Positions 1-5,661 of a stretch of DNA of 5,974 nt are shown here, piece by piece. The translations under genes were made by a program, and so were the position numbers. The notes beneath the pieces were generated by a model that had not been told where the DNA came from, ran no database searches, and worked only from the letters and a program-made list of their open reading frames with translations. Every line of letters starts with the position of its first letter. The first letter of the stretch is position 1. The stretch lies in assembly GCA_017935525.1 (NCBI GenBank), contig JAGBHJ010000229.1, forward strand, positions 1-5,974. Reading direction: 5' to 3'. The stretch comes from Clostridia bacterium. GTDB taxonomy: Bacteria > Bacillota > Clostridia > HGM11327.

Positions 1-459
1 CCGCAAGGTGAGGTAGGCCCCACAGGCCCCGCAGGTCCGCAAGGCGAGGTAGGCCCCATAGGTCCGGTGGGTCCTACTGGTCCGCAGGGTGAGATTGGCC
101 CCACAGGTCCACAAGGTGAGATCGGTCCTACCGGTCCGCAGGGTGAGGTTGGCCCCGCAGGTCCGCAGGGTGAGGTTGGCCCCGCAGGTCCGCAGGGTGA
201 GGTAGGCCCCACAGGTCCGCAGGGTGAGGTTGGCCCCGCAGGTCCGCAAGGAGAGGTTGGCCCCACAGGTCCGCAGGGTGAAGTTGGCCCCACAGGCCCC
301 ATAGGTCCGGTGGGTCCTACTGGTCCGCAGGGTGAAGTTGGTCCCACAGGCCCCGCAGGTCCGCAAGGTGAGGTAGGCCCCACAGGCCCCGCAGGTCCGC
401 AGGGTGAGGTTGGCCCCATAGGTCCGGCGGGTCCTACTGGTCCTACCGGTCCTGCAGGA
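1..459 (+). repeat. Tandem 27-bp collagen-coding repeats with a 243-bp higher-order period
   Basis: The collagen stalk is built from a 27-bp unit coding for GPQGEVGPT/A. Eight units run in perfect register from 79 to 294. Around 322-393 the unit becomes 36 bp through an added GPA triplet. A 41-nt block coding for GPIGPVGPTGPQG occurs identically at 52-92 and 295-335, offset by 243 bp (nine 27-bp units), and a diverged third copy begins at 412. Unit differences are mostly third-base changes plus Thr/Ala (aca/gca) swaps. The array should be prone to copy-number change by slippage or recombination. Confidence 0.95.
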
Positions 460-579
460 GTGGTTACCCCGGGTGCCGCAGTTGCAGACCTTGCTACTAC
501 TGCCACACTTGACGAGGTCATCGCATCATTCAACAGCCTGCTTGCATCGCTCAGAGCCGCAGGAGTAATAGCGGAATAA
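1..579 (+). CDS. Collagen-like repeat protein, 5' end outside window
   Basis: The frame is open from base 1 to a TAA at 577-579, giving 192 visible residues; the true start and any N-terminal anchor or targeting sequence lie upstream. The GTG at 67 is an internal valine codon without a ribosome binding site, not a start. Residues 1-153 are 51 uninterrupted Gly-X-Y triplets, mostly GPQ-GEV-GPT or GPA. They contain 13 Glu, 12 Gly-Pro-Thr triplets and no Lys or Arg, so the stalk is strongly acidic. Residues 154-192 form a non-collagen cap rich in Ala, Leu and Thr, with a predicted helix around FNSLLASLRAAGVIAE. Such short C-terminal domains are common in clostridial collagen-like proteins and may help trimerisation (inference). 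Bacterial proteins of this class form triple-helical filaments on spores or cell surfaces, and the Thr in GPT triplets is the usual O-glycosylation site. The glycosyltransferase gene that follows fits this. Which surface it decorates cannot be told from this fragment. Confidence 0.93.
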   Translation, partial: PQGEVGPTGPAGPQGEVGPIGPVGPTGPQGEIGPTGPQGEIGPTGPQGEVGPAGPQGEVGPAGPQGEVGPTGPQGEVGPAGPQGEVGPTGPQGEVGPTGPIGPVGPTGPQGEVGPTGPAGPQGEVGPTGPAGPQGEVGPIGPAGPTGPTGPAGVVTPGAAVADLATTATLDEVIASFNSLLASLRAAGVIAE

Positions 580-587
580 CCGCAATT

Positions 588-612
588 CGGAGCTTGCTTT
601 TTGCAAGCTCTG
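588..612 (+). terminator. Intergenic hairpin, weak terminator or processing element
   Basis: A stem of 588-597 pairs with 603-612 around a TTTTT loop; the inner 8 bp (GAGCTTGC/GCAAGCTC) are perfect, and one outer pair is G-U. No T tract follows (next bases are TTACATAATAAGG), so it is not a convincing rho-independent terminator. Lying between the collagen-like gene and the glycosyltransferase, it could reduce read-through or protect the 3' end of the upstream message. No promoter is evident between the two genes. Confidence 0.5.
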
Positions 613-632
613 TTACATAATAAGGAGACAGT

Positions 633-1724
633 ATGAAATACAAGATATGCGTTTACGCCATTTGCAAAAACGAAGCGGCATTTGCCCGCCGTTGGTATAA
701 TTCCGTCAAAGAGGCGGACGGGGTTTTTGTGCTGGATACGGGATCTACCGACGGAAGTGCTGAAATCTTAAGAGAGCTGGGAGCAACCGTGGAGGAAAAG
801 ACCGTACTGCCATGGCGATTTGACGTTGCGAGAAATCTTTCCCTTGCCATGGTGCCGCAGGATACTGATATTTGCGTCTGCTGTGACCTGGACGAGGTGT
901 TTGATACGGGATGGCGGCAAGCGTTGGAGGAGCAATGGCAGCCCTGTACAACGTCGGCATCCTACCACTACGTATGGAGCTTTGATGAGGACGGCAACGA
1001 GCAGACTGTGTTTAATATGAATAAGATACATGCCCTTAAGGACCATACGTGGTGCCACCCCGTCCACGAGGTACTGACCTACACAGGCTGTGCACCTACC
1101 GTAACTCACATTGACGGTATCAGGCTGTGCCACTACCCCGACAACGGCAAGTCCAGAGCCTCCTATCTGCCCCTGCTGGAGCTTGCTGTGGCAGAAGATC
1201 CGAGGGATGACCGCAATATGCACTATCTGGGCAGGGAGTATTACTTTAAGGGGATGTGGGACAAAGGCATTTCCACGCTTTCGCGACACCTTGCCATGCC
1301 CACTGCCCTTTGGGATGATGAAAGAGGGGCTTCTATGCGGTACATTGCCAAGTGCTATCTGCAAAAGGGGGCGACGGAGCTTGCAAGGGTCTGGCTGTAC
1401 AGAGCTATCGCCCAGACACCGTCCACCCGCGAGCCCTACATCGACATGGCAAGCCTGCTGCTGGACCAAAAGGATTACGACGGTGTGGTGTTTATGTGCC
1501 TCGAAGCGCTGAAGATAACTGATAAAAGGGAAAGCTACATTACGGATGCCGCCTGCTGGGGCGCTCTGCCATACGACCTGTTGAGCTTGGGGTACTACTA
1601 CACCCACCGTTACGCCAAGGCGCTGGATGCGGTGACCGTAGCTTATACCCTTAGCCCCAATGACGAAAGAATAAAGGGCAATCTTTCCATAATGACAAAA
1701 AAGCTGCAGGAACACAGCAACTAA
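633..1724 (+). CDS. Family 2-like glycosyltransferase with TPR-like C-terminal repeats
   Basis: The protein has 363 residues. The ATG at 633 is preceded by AAGGAG at 622-627. The N-terminal part reads as a GT-A fold: ICVYAICKNEAAF near 5-17, the nucleotide-binding motif VLDTGSTDGS at 33-42, and an acidic metal-binding motif DLDE at 85-88, equivalent to DXD. The KIHALKDHTWCHPVHE segment (131-146) resembles the acceptor-side region of glycosyltransferases that carry TPRs. From about 195 to 344 come four TPR-like helical pairs, for example IAKCYLQKGATELARVWLYRAI and LGYYYTHRYAKALDAV. No signal peptide or membrane segment is seen, so it should act in the cytoplasm. It lies 53 bp after the collagen-like gene and probably shares its transcript. 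By analogy with C. difficile SgtA beside BclA3, the likely job is adding sugar to Thr in the collagen stalk, with the TPRs gripping the long acceptor. The family is well supported; donor and acceptor are inferred. Confidence 0.88.
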   Translation: MKYKICVYAICKNEAAFARRWYNSVKEADGVFVLDTGSTDGSAEILRELGATVEEKTVLPWRFDVARNLSLAMVPQDTDICVCCDLDEVFDTGWRQALEEQWQPCTTSASYHYVWSFDEDGNEQTVFNMNKIHALKDHTWCHPVHEVLTYTGCAPTVTHIDGIRLCHYPDNGKSRASYLPLLELAVAEDPRDDRNMHYLGREYYFKGMWDKGISTLSRHLAMPTALWDDERGASMRYIAKCYLQKGATELARVWLYRAIAQTPSTREPYIDMASLLLDQKDYDGVVFMCLEALKITDKRESYITDAACWGALPYDLLSLGYYYTHRYAKALDAVTVAYTLSPNDERIKGNLSIMTKKLQEHSN

Positions 1725-1736
1725 ATCAAATATGGA

Positions 1737-1765
1737 TTGAAAAATAGGCGTATTTGTGTTAAAAT
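1737..1765 (+). promoter_or_regulatory. SigA-type promoter for the membrane protein-GH43 operon
   Basis: TTGAAA at 1737-1742 and TAAAAT at 1760-1765 are separated by 17 bp, and a TG at 1757-1758 makes an extended -10. Transcription would start near 1772, about 24 bp upstream of the ATG at 1796. The -35 box begins 13 bp after the glycosyltransferase stop codon, and no terminator lies between, so read-through from the left operon may add to expression. Confidence 0.75.
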
Positions 1766-1795
1766 AATACAAAAGACTAACAGGAGGAAGTCATT

Positions 1796-2461
1796 ATGAC
1801 GGACTACATACAGATAAAGAAACGAGCGCGTAAGGCAACCAAGAATCGTTCACTTAAGCCCGATGCGGAGTATCTTTTTGCCGCTACGTTGTTGAGCCTT
1901 ACGGTGGTGGGCTTGCCCATAGCTTATGCGGTGATGAAGGAGTACCACAAATACCTTAAGACCTGCATGATGGAGTACAATTCCAACGGCACGGCGGCAA
2001 AGGGCAAGGTGTTTGAGCGCAAAAGAGTGAGGTCCCTGGTGTTTGAGTACAACATGGCGTCATTTTTAGGGGCGTTGCGCACCATATGGATGGTTATCTC
2101 CACCAAGGCAACGTATTACGAGTTTGACAATCTTACCGTGATGCAAAACAGACAGGCGAAGTACGAATTTTCCCAGATGAAGGCGTGCTTTCCAGAGGTC
2201 TTTGCCGCAGAAGCTATTGCGGTGATGCTACCCGTAATAGCCATCCTTTCGGGAAACAGTATTGCGTTGATGATTGCTCCCTTTGCTTTGCTTTTGCTGG
2301 CGCTGATAATGATAAAGCCCTTTGCCTGCTATCTGCAAGCCCACGTAATGCTGGAAAAGATATTCCGACAGACGGAGCGTGACGTTGACGGCGAGGACCT
2401 GCATCTGCAGCACGGCAAGGACTGCGACTGCGAGGAGTGCAGACACAACCATCATCATTAA
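1796..2461 (+). CDS. Unrecognised multi-pass membrane protein with Cys/His-rich tail
   Basis: I do not recognise this 221-residue protein. The ATG has an excellent AGGAGG (1782-1787) 8 nt upstream. The first 22 residues are strongly basic (KKRARKATKNR). Hydrophobic segments lie at about 27-46, 137-152 and 155-174; the last two may form a hairpin through a short SGN turn. Between them is a charged, aromatic stretch of about 90 residues (FEYNMASFLGALRTIWMV, YYEFDNLTVMQNRQ) containing a further moderately hydrophobic patch. The last 20 residues hold three Cys (210, 212, 215) and six His (203, 206, 217, 219-221) in HGKDCDCEECRHNHHH, a plausible metal-binding tail. With the basic N-terminus in the cytoplasm and three spans, the tail would be outside; with two or four it would be inside. 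It is the first gene of a two-gene operon with the GH43-like enzyme 13 bp downstream. A transport, sensing or anchoring role is only a guess. Confidence 0.8.
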   Translation: MTDYIQIKKRARKATKNRSLKPDAEYLFAATLLSLTVVGLPIAYAVMKEYHKYLKTCMMEYNSNGTAAKGKVFERKRVRSLVFEYNMASFLGALRTIWMVISTKATYYEFDNLTVMQNRQAKYEFSQMKACFPEVFAAEAIAVMLPVIAILSGNSIALMIAPFALLLLALIMIKPFACYLQAHVMLEKIFRQTERDVDGEDLHLQHGKDCDCEECRHNHHH

Positions 2462-2462
2462 C

Positions 2463-2470
2463 AAAGGAGA
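2463..2470 (+). promoter_or_regulatory. Ribosome binding site that fixes the GH43-like start
   Basis: AAAGGAGA sits directly after the TAA of the membrane protein gene and 4 nt before ATG 2475. The same frame is open back to an ATG at 2379, but that start lacks a ribosome binding site and would add 32 residues (rich in Thr, Arg and Cys) unlike any GH43 N-terminus. The start at 2475 begins MKHTTICNPINIRYQYQ, which resembles the N-termini of related enzymes. Confidence 0.8.
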
Positions 2471-2474
2471 GAGT

Positions 2475-4127
2475 ATGAAGCATACCACTATTTGTAACCC
2501 TATCAACATAAGATATCAGTATCAGCACACTTATCACTCACGAGAGTCTGCCGATCCGGCCGTAGTACTTTTTAAGGGGGAATATTTTCTGTTTGCGTCC
2601 CACGGCTCGGGATATTGGTGCTCAAAGGACTTGGCTCAATGGGAGTATATCCCTGTGGATACGGAGCTGATACCCGACTTCAAAAAATTTGCCCCGGGAC
2701 CCTGCGTCATTGGGGACAGAATATACATCACACACTCCGAGGATGGTAATGTGCTGTATACCGACGATCCTCACGACGGCAATTCGTGGGTAAACATGGG
2801 TAAGCCCTACGGCTGGTGGGACCCTGCGCTGTTTTATGAGGACGGATATCTTTACGTCATAGAGGGACTCAGCGACTGCAAGCCTATTCGCATAGCAAAG
2901 CTTGACCCTCAAACGCTGGAGGTCCTTGAGGGCCCTGTGGACGTTTGTTGCTCCGACAAGGCAAACCGGGGCTTTGAGCGCTCGGGGGATGACCACGAAG
3001 ACGACGTCAGAAGACCTTTTTTTGAGGGTGGATGGTTAAACAAGCACAACGACAAGTACTATCTTACATACGCGGTGCCCGGCACGGAGTTTTCAGTATA
3101 TGCGGACGGCTGCTTTGTTGCGGATGAAATTATGGGGCCGTATAACTATTGCGAAAACAGCCCCGTAGTATTTAAATCCACGGGCTTTATGCGAGGATGC
3201 GGTCACGGCTGTCTTTTTGAGGATGCAGAGGGCAGATGGTGGAAGGTGGACACTACCGTCATAAGCAAAAACCATCTGTTTGAGAGAAGATTGGCAATAT
3301 TCCCTGCCAAATTCGGCAAAAACGGACATCTTTACACCAACACCTTGAGGGGAGACTACCCCATGCCCATCCCCTCCCATAATCCTACCCCCTTTGACAC
3401 CCCAACCAAGGATTGGCATCTGCTGTCCTACGGCAAGGACGTTACGGCGTCCTCCTGCCTTAACGATAAGCACCTGCCCCACCTTGCCGCCGATGAAAAC
3501 TCAACAACTTGGTGGAGCGCCGTCACAGGGGACAGCGGCGAATGGCTCTTGATGGATCTCGGCAAGGAGTACGACGTATGCTCCATCCAACTGAATTTTG
3601 CTGACCAGGATGCCGACGACGTTTGGGGCAGAAACAACGATTTCTGTTACAGGTACGTTCTGTCTGCCTCTGCAGATGGGGAAAGCTTTTTTACCGTTGC
3701 AGACAGGGTGAGCCTGCCCAACGACCTCTCCCACGATTATTTTGAGCTTGACGACGTAACAAAAATACGTTACGTCAAGGTGACCAACATGGGCCCCATC
3801 CCCGCCAACGGAAAATTTGCCGTAAGCGGATTGAGAGTATTCGGCTACGGCGGAGGATCTGCCCCGATGCCTGTTTCGGGTATTTCTGCCACCAGATGGG
3901 ATGATACCCGTGATATGACTGTCAGCTGGACGGGCAGCGATGATGCACAGGGGTATTTTGTCCGCGTCGGTATTGATCCCGACGAGCTGTATACCCATTA
4001 TCAGGTTGTGGGCAAATGCTCCGTACATGTGGGATGCCTTAACAAAGGGGTTCGGTACTATGTTGCTGTGGATTCCTACAACGAAAGCGGCATTACCGTG
4101 GGCACAACAACGGTGGTCGTGGAGTAG
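2475..4127 (+). CDS. GH43-like glycosidase with discoidin/CBM32-like and FN3-like domains
   Basis: The protein has 550 residues. Residues 1-297 form a GH43-type five-bladed propeller. The three expected acidic catalytic residues are visible: D27 in ADPAVV (base), D117 in WWDPALF (pKa modulator) and E184 in FFEGGWLNKHNDKYYLTYA (acid). The GHG signature at 243-245 and the FERRLAIFP segment are also typical of GH43 relatives. Residues 318-458 look like a discoidin/F5-8C (CBM32-type) module, with TWWSA and WLLMDLGKEYDVCSIQLNF, and about 463-550 like a fibronectin type III domain. GH43 enzymes act on arabinose-, xylose- or galactose-containing glycans, so the substrate cannot be named from sequence alone. 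There is no signal peptide, lipobox, transmembrane helix or sorting motif, which is odd for an enzyme with carbohydrate-binding modules; either it works in the cytoplasm or it leaves by a non-Sec route. It lies 13 bp behind the membrane protein gene in one operon, and a strong terminator follows the stop. Confidence 0.85.
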   Translation: MKHTTICNPINIRYQYQHTYHSRESADPAVVLFKGEYFLFASHGSGYWCSKDLAQWEYIPVDTELIPDFKKFAPGPCVIGDRIYITHSEDGNVLYTDDPHDGNSWVNMGKPYGWWDPALFYEDGYLYVIEGLSDCKPIRIAKLDPQTLEVLEGPVDVCCSDKANRGFERSGDDHEDDVRRPFFEGGWLNKHNDKYYLTYAVPGTEFSVYADGCFVADEIMGPYNYCENSPVVFKSTGFMRGCGHGCLFEDAEGRWWKVDTTVISKNHLFERRLAIFPAKFGKNGHLYTNTLRGDYPMPIPSHNPTPFDTPTKDWHLLSYGKDVTASSCLNDKHLPHLAADENSTTWWSAVTGDSGEWLLMDLGKEYDVCSIQLNFADQDADDVWGRNNDFCYRYVLSASADGESFFTVADRVSLPNDLSHDYFELDDVTKIRYVKVTNMGPIPANGKFAVSGLRVFGYGGGSAPMPVSGISATRWDDTRDMTVSWTGSDDAQGYFVRVGIDPDELYTHYQVVGKCSVHVGCLNKGVRYYVAVDSYNESGITVGTTTVVVE

Positions 4128-4155
4128 AAAAGTAAAGCACATTACAGACGATTGC

Positions 4156-4198
4156 AAAGGTAACGGCATCACGGGAGTGAGTGCTGTTACCTTTTCTT
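4156..4198 (+). terminator. Rho-independent terminator after the GH43-like gene
   Basis: The arms AAAGGTAAC (4156-4164) and GTTACCTTT (4186-4194) pair perfectly. The stem continues inward through GGCA/TGCT (one G-U) and TCAC/GTGA, with one bulged base, to a GGGA loop. It ends in TTTTCTT. It begins 29 bp after the stop codon and closes the operon. Confidence 0.85.
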
Positions 4199-4373
4199 AA
4201 TACAAAACACGAACAGGCAGATACCTCCATGTTCGTGAATATATCCGAGCTATAAACCAAGCAAATGAGAAAAGAACCCTTGCACGATTTTGAGTGGGGA
4301 CTGCCCGGCGCTACTCAACGGAAAGTTTAGGTCACTAATTTTTGAGTCGATTCTCTTTTTGCGGGATATGTGG
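4199..4373. other. Intergenic stretch upstream of the regulator, repeat-rich
   Basis: No convincing gene is found. An 8-bp inverted repeat (CACGAACA/TGTTCGTG) occupies 4208-4237. TTGAGT at 4290-4295 and 4342-4347 flanks its inverse ACTCAA at 4313-4318. A 21-codon frame from ATG 4265 to TAG 4328-4330 lacks a ribosome binding site but includes a 17-bp segment also found inside the regulator gene. The stretch may hold binding sites or a relic of a related gene. Confidence 0.5.
4291..4307 (+). repeat. 17-bp direct repeat, upstream copy (TGAGTGGGGACTGCCCG)
   Basis: This 17-mer is identical to 4541-4557 inside the regulator gene. Both copies are read in the same phase as Glu-Trp-Gly-Leu-Pro when the short frame starting at 4265 is used for this copy. 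The identity stops abruptly on both sides. Confidence 0.9.
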
Positions 4374-4379
4374 TAAAAT
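4351..4379 (+). promoter_or_regulatory. Extended -10 promoter of the Xre/TPR regulator
   Basis: TAAAAT at 4374-4379 is preceded by TGG (4371-4373), giving an extended -10. The best -35 at 17-bp spacing is the poor TTCTCT at 4351-4356, so recognition would rest mainly on the TGn element. Initiation would be near 4386, giving a leader of about 39 nt. Confidence 0.55.
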
Positions 4380-4389
4380 AATTACACAA

Positions 4390-4397
4390 CGGTACCG
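4390..4397. promoter_or_regulatory. Candidate operator: CGGTACCG palindrome in the 5' leader
   Basis: A perfect 8-bp palindrome lies about 5-12 bp downstream of the predicted transcription start and 15 bp before the ribosome binding site of the Xre-type regulator. The position suits autorepression. The symmetry does not extend beyond 8 bp, so this is only a candidate. Confidence 0.35.
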
Positions 4398-4424
4398 AAA
4401 TACAATAATAACAGGAGGTCTATT

Positions 4425-5567
4425 ATGGCAATGACCATGGGACAGATCATAAAGGAATTACGTAAGGCCCACGGCTTTACCCAGGAGGAGCTTGCGGAGC
4501 GATTGGGAGTTACCTATCAGGCGATATCAAAGTGGGAGAATGAGTGGGGACTGCCCGACATTTCGCAGATCGTGCCCTTGGCTACGGTATTTGACGTGAG
4601 CACGGATTATTTATTTGGTATAGATCATGCTTCGGAAACGGAGGAGGCTCTCAAAATAATCTCAACCGCCAACAGCGTAACGGAATACGGAAACCTCAAT
4701 ACCTATCTGGATGCCTATGACTTGTTGATGGATGGGTTAAAAAAGTACCCAAACAACTACATGATCACGTACAATTGTATGAGCCTGGGTGTTTCTCTGG
4801 CGCTGCCCGACAATGGATGGATGTATGCCGAGGCAAGAGCAGACGAGATCACCTCGCAGACCATTCGCCAAGCGAATTATATAATCTCAAGCGCAAAAAA
4901 TGTCTCCGATGTTCTTGTTGCGCGCCAAAATCTGGTTTTCTTGTACACCGCCAACGGAAAATATGATGCTGCGATAACGGAGGCTATTAAATTCCCGGTT
5001 CGCACCGATCTTTCACTGTACTCTGCAATGGCAACGGTAAACGGGCATATGGGTAATTATGAGAACGAAGCCGTATGCTTGTGCAGCGACATTGACTATT
5101 CGCTTCAAGCGCTTGAAAACAATGTTGCGCGCCTGGGCAAGGCGTATTTCAACAATGGAAACTATACCGACGCCATTGAGGTCTATGAGCGATTCTTTGC
5201 AGCTGAAAATGCGATCTTTAAGGATGAATGCCCTCCGCCGTACCACGATTTTGATTCGGGAGATTGCTATTTATTGTTGGCAGAAGCATATCTTGCCGTC
5301 GGTGAGAAAGAAAAAGCGATGGATGCGGTGGAAAGCGCCATTACGTATTATACTGATTTTTTGAACAGGGAAACTGACAGCGAAAGCTGTTACCCCATAT
5401 CCGTATACTCACCGCTGGTAAAAAAGCGCGAGTTTAATCAGCGCATCCCAAGGGTGATCATTAAGAAGAAACTACTTGAAAAGCTGTCGTATGAGGGCAT
5501 AGGGAAGCTTAAGGACACACCGCGTTTTGCCGGCCTGCTTGCCGCTGTAAACGGAATTTCGGAATAG
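4425..5567 (+). CDS. Xre-family transcriptional regulator with TPR-like C-terminal domain
   Basis: The protein has 380 residues. AGGAGGT at 4413-4419 lies 5 nt before ATG 4425; ATGs at 4431 and 4437 are less well spaced. Residues 6-60 are a classic HTH_3 domain: IIKELRKAHGFTQEELAERL, then the recognition helix region VTYQAISKWENEWGLPD, then IVPLATVFDVSTDYLFGID. The rest is alpha-helical, with TPR-like pairs at about 166-189 (LVFLYTANGKYDAAITEAI), 235-258 (RLGKAYFNNGNYTDAIEVYERF) and 282-309 (YLLLAEAYLAVGEKEKAMDAVESAI). No membrane segment is present, so it is a cytoplasmic DNA-binding protein. The layout resembles peptide-sensing RRNPP regulators, but it is also shared by many clostridial Xre regulators with no known ligand, and no obvious export-type pheromone gene lies beside it. 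It has its own promoter and terminator, and the upstream palindrome suggests self-regulation. Targets are unknown. Confidence 0.88.
   Translation: MAMTMGQIIKELRKAHGFTQEELAERLGVTYQAISKWENEWGLPDISQIVPLATVFDVSTDYLFGIDHASETEEALKIISTANSVTEYGNLNTYLDAYDLLMDGLKKYPNNYMITYNCMSLGVSLALPDNGWMYAEARADEITSQTIRQANYIISSAKNVSDVLVARQNLVFLYTANGKYDAAITEAIKFPVRTDLSLYSAMATVNGHMGNYENEAVCLCSDIDYSLQALENNVARLGKAYFNNGNYTDAIEVYERFFAAENAIFKDECPPPYHDFDSGDCYLLLAEAYLAVGEKEKAMDAVESAITYYTDFLNRETDSESCYPISVYSPLVKKREFNQRIPRVIIKKKLLEKLSYEGIGKLKDTPRFAGLLAAVNGISE
4541..4557 (+). repeat. 17-bp direct repeat, copy inside the HTH coding region
   Basis: This is the second copy of TGAGTGGGGACTGCCCG, coding for the EWGLP segment just after the recognition helix. 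The partner at 4291-4307 is exactly 250 bp upstream, outside the gene. Confidence 0.9.
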
Positions 5568-5624
5568 GCGTATTTTGATCTATGCGGCAGTAGAAAGAGT
5601 CTTTATTCAAATCTGCAATCGTTT

Positions 5625-5661
5625 AAAGGATGGAGAGAACAAAAACCTCTCCATCCTTTTT
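5625..5661 (+). terminator. Rho-independent terminator after the regulator gene
   Basis: A perfect 13-bp stem joins AAAGGATGGAGAG (5625-5637) to CTCTCCATCCTTT (5647-5659) around a 9-nt A-rich loop. It runs into a TTTTT tract (5657-5661). This is a textbook strong terminator, 57 bp after the stop codon. The A-rich 5' arm gives only a short T tract for transcription from the opposite strand. Confidence 0.93.

Noticed and set aside
67..579. A separate 170-residue gene starting at GTG 67
   Set aside because: The same frame is open to base 1 with identical collagen triplets, and there is no ribosome binding site before 67; it is an internal valine of a larger gene.
768..1772. A 334-codon open frame on the minus strand opposite the glycosyltransferase
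   Set aside because: It mirrors a well-supported GT2 gene, has no recognisable domain, and no ribosome binding site was evident for its start; this is a codon-bias shadow.
2379..2474. N-terminal extension of the GH43-like protein from ATG 2379
   Set aside because: It overlaps the Cys/His tail of the upstream gene, lacks a ribosome binding site and has unusual Thr/Arg/Cys composition; ATG 2475 follows a clear AAAGGAGA.
3501..4172. A 223-codon minus-strand frame opposite the end of the GH43-like gene
   Set aside because: It lies antisense to discoidin-like and FN3-like coding sequence, runs through the terminator and shows no motif.
4208..4237. Hairpin with ACCTCC in its loop, which could pair with the regulator's AGGAGGT
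   Set aside because: The predicted promoter starts transcription near 4386, so this hairpin is probably not in the regulator mRNA, and a 6-nt complement to a Shine-Dalgarno sequence is common by chance.
1743..5575. 13-bp identity AATAGGCGTATTT at 1743-1755 and 5563-5575
   Set aside because: A match of this length between two places in a 6-kb window is not surprising by chance (roughly 0.3 expected for random sequence), and the sites share no context.
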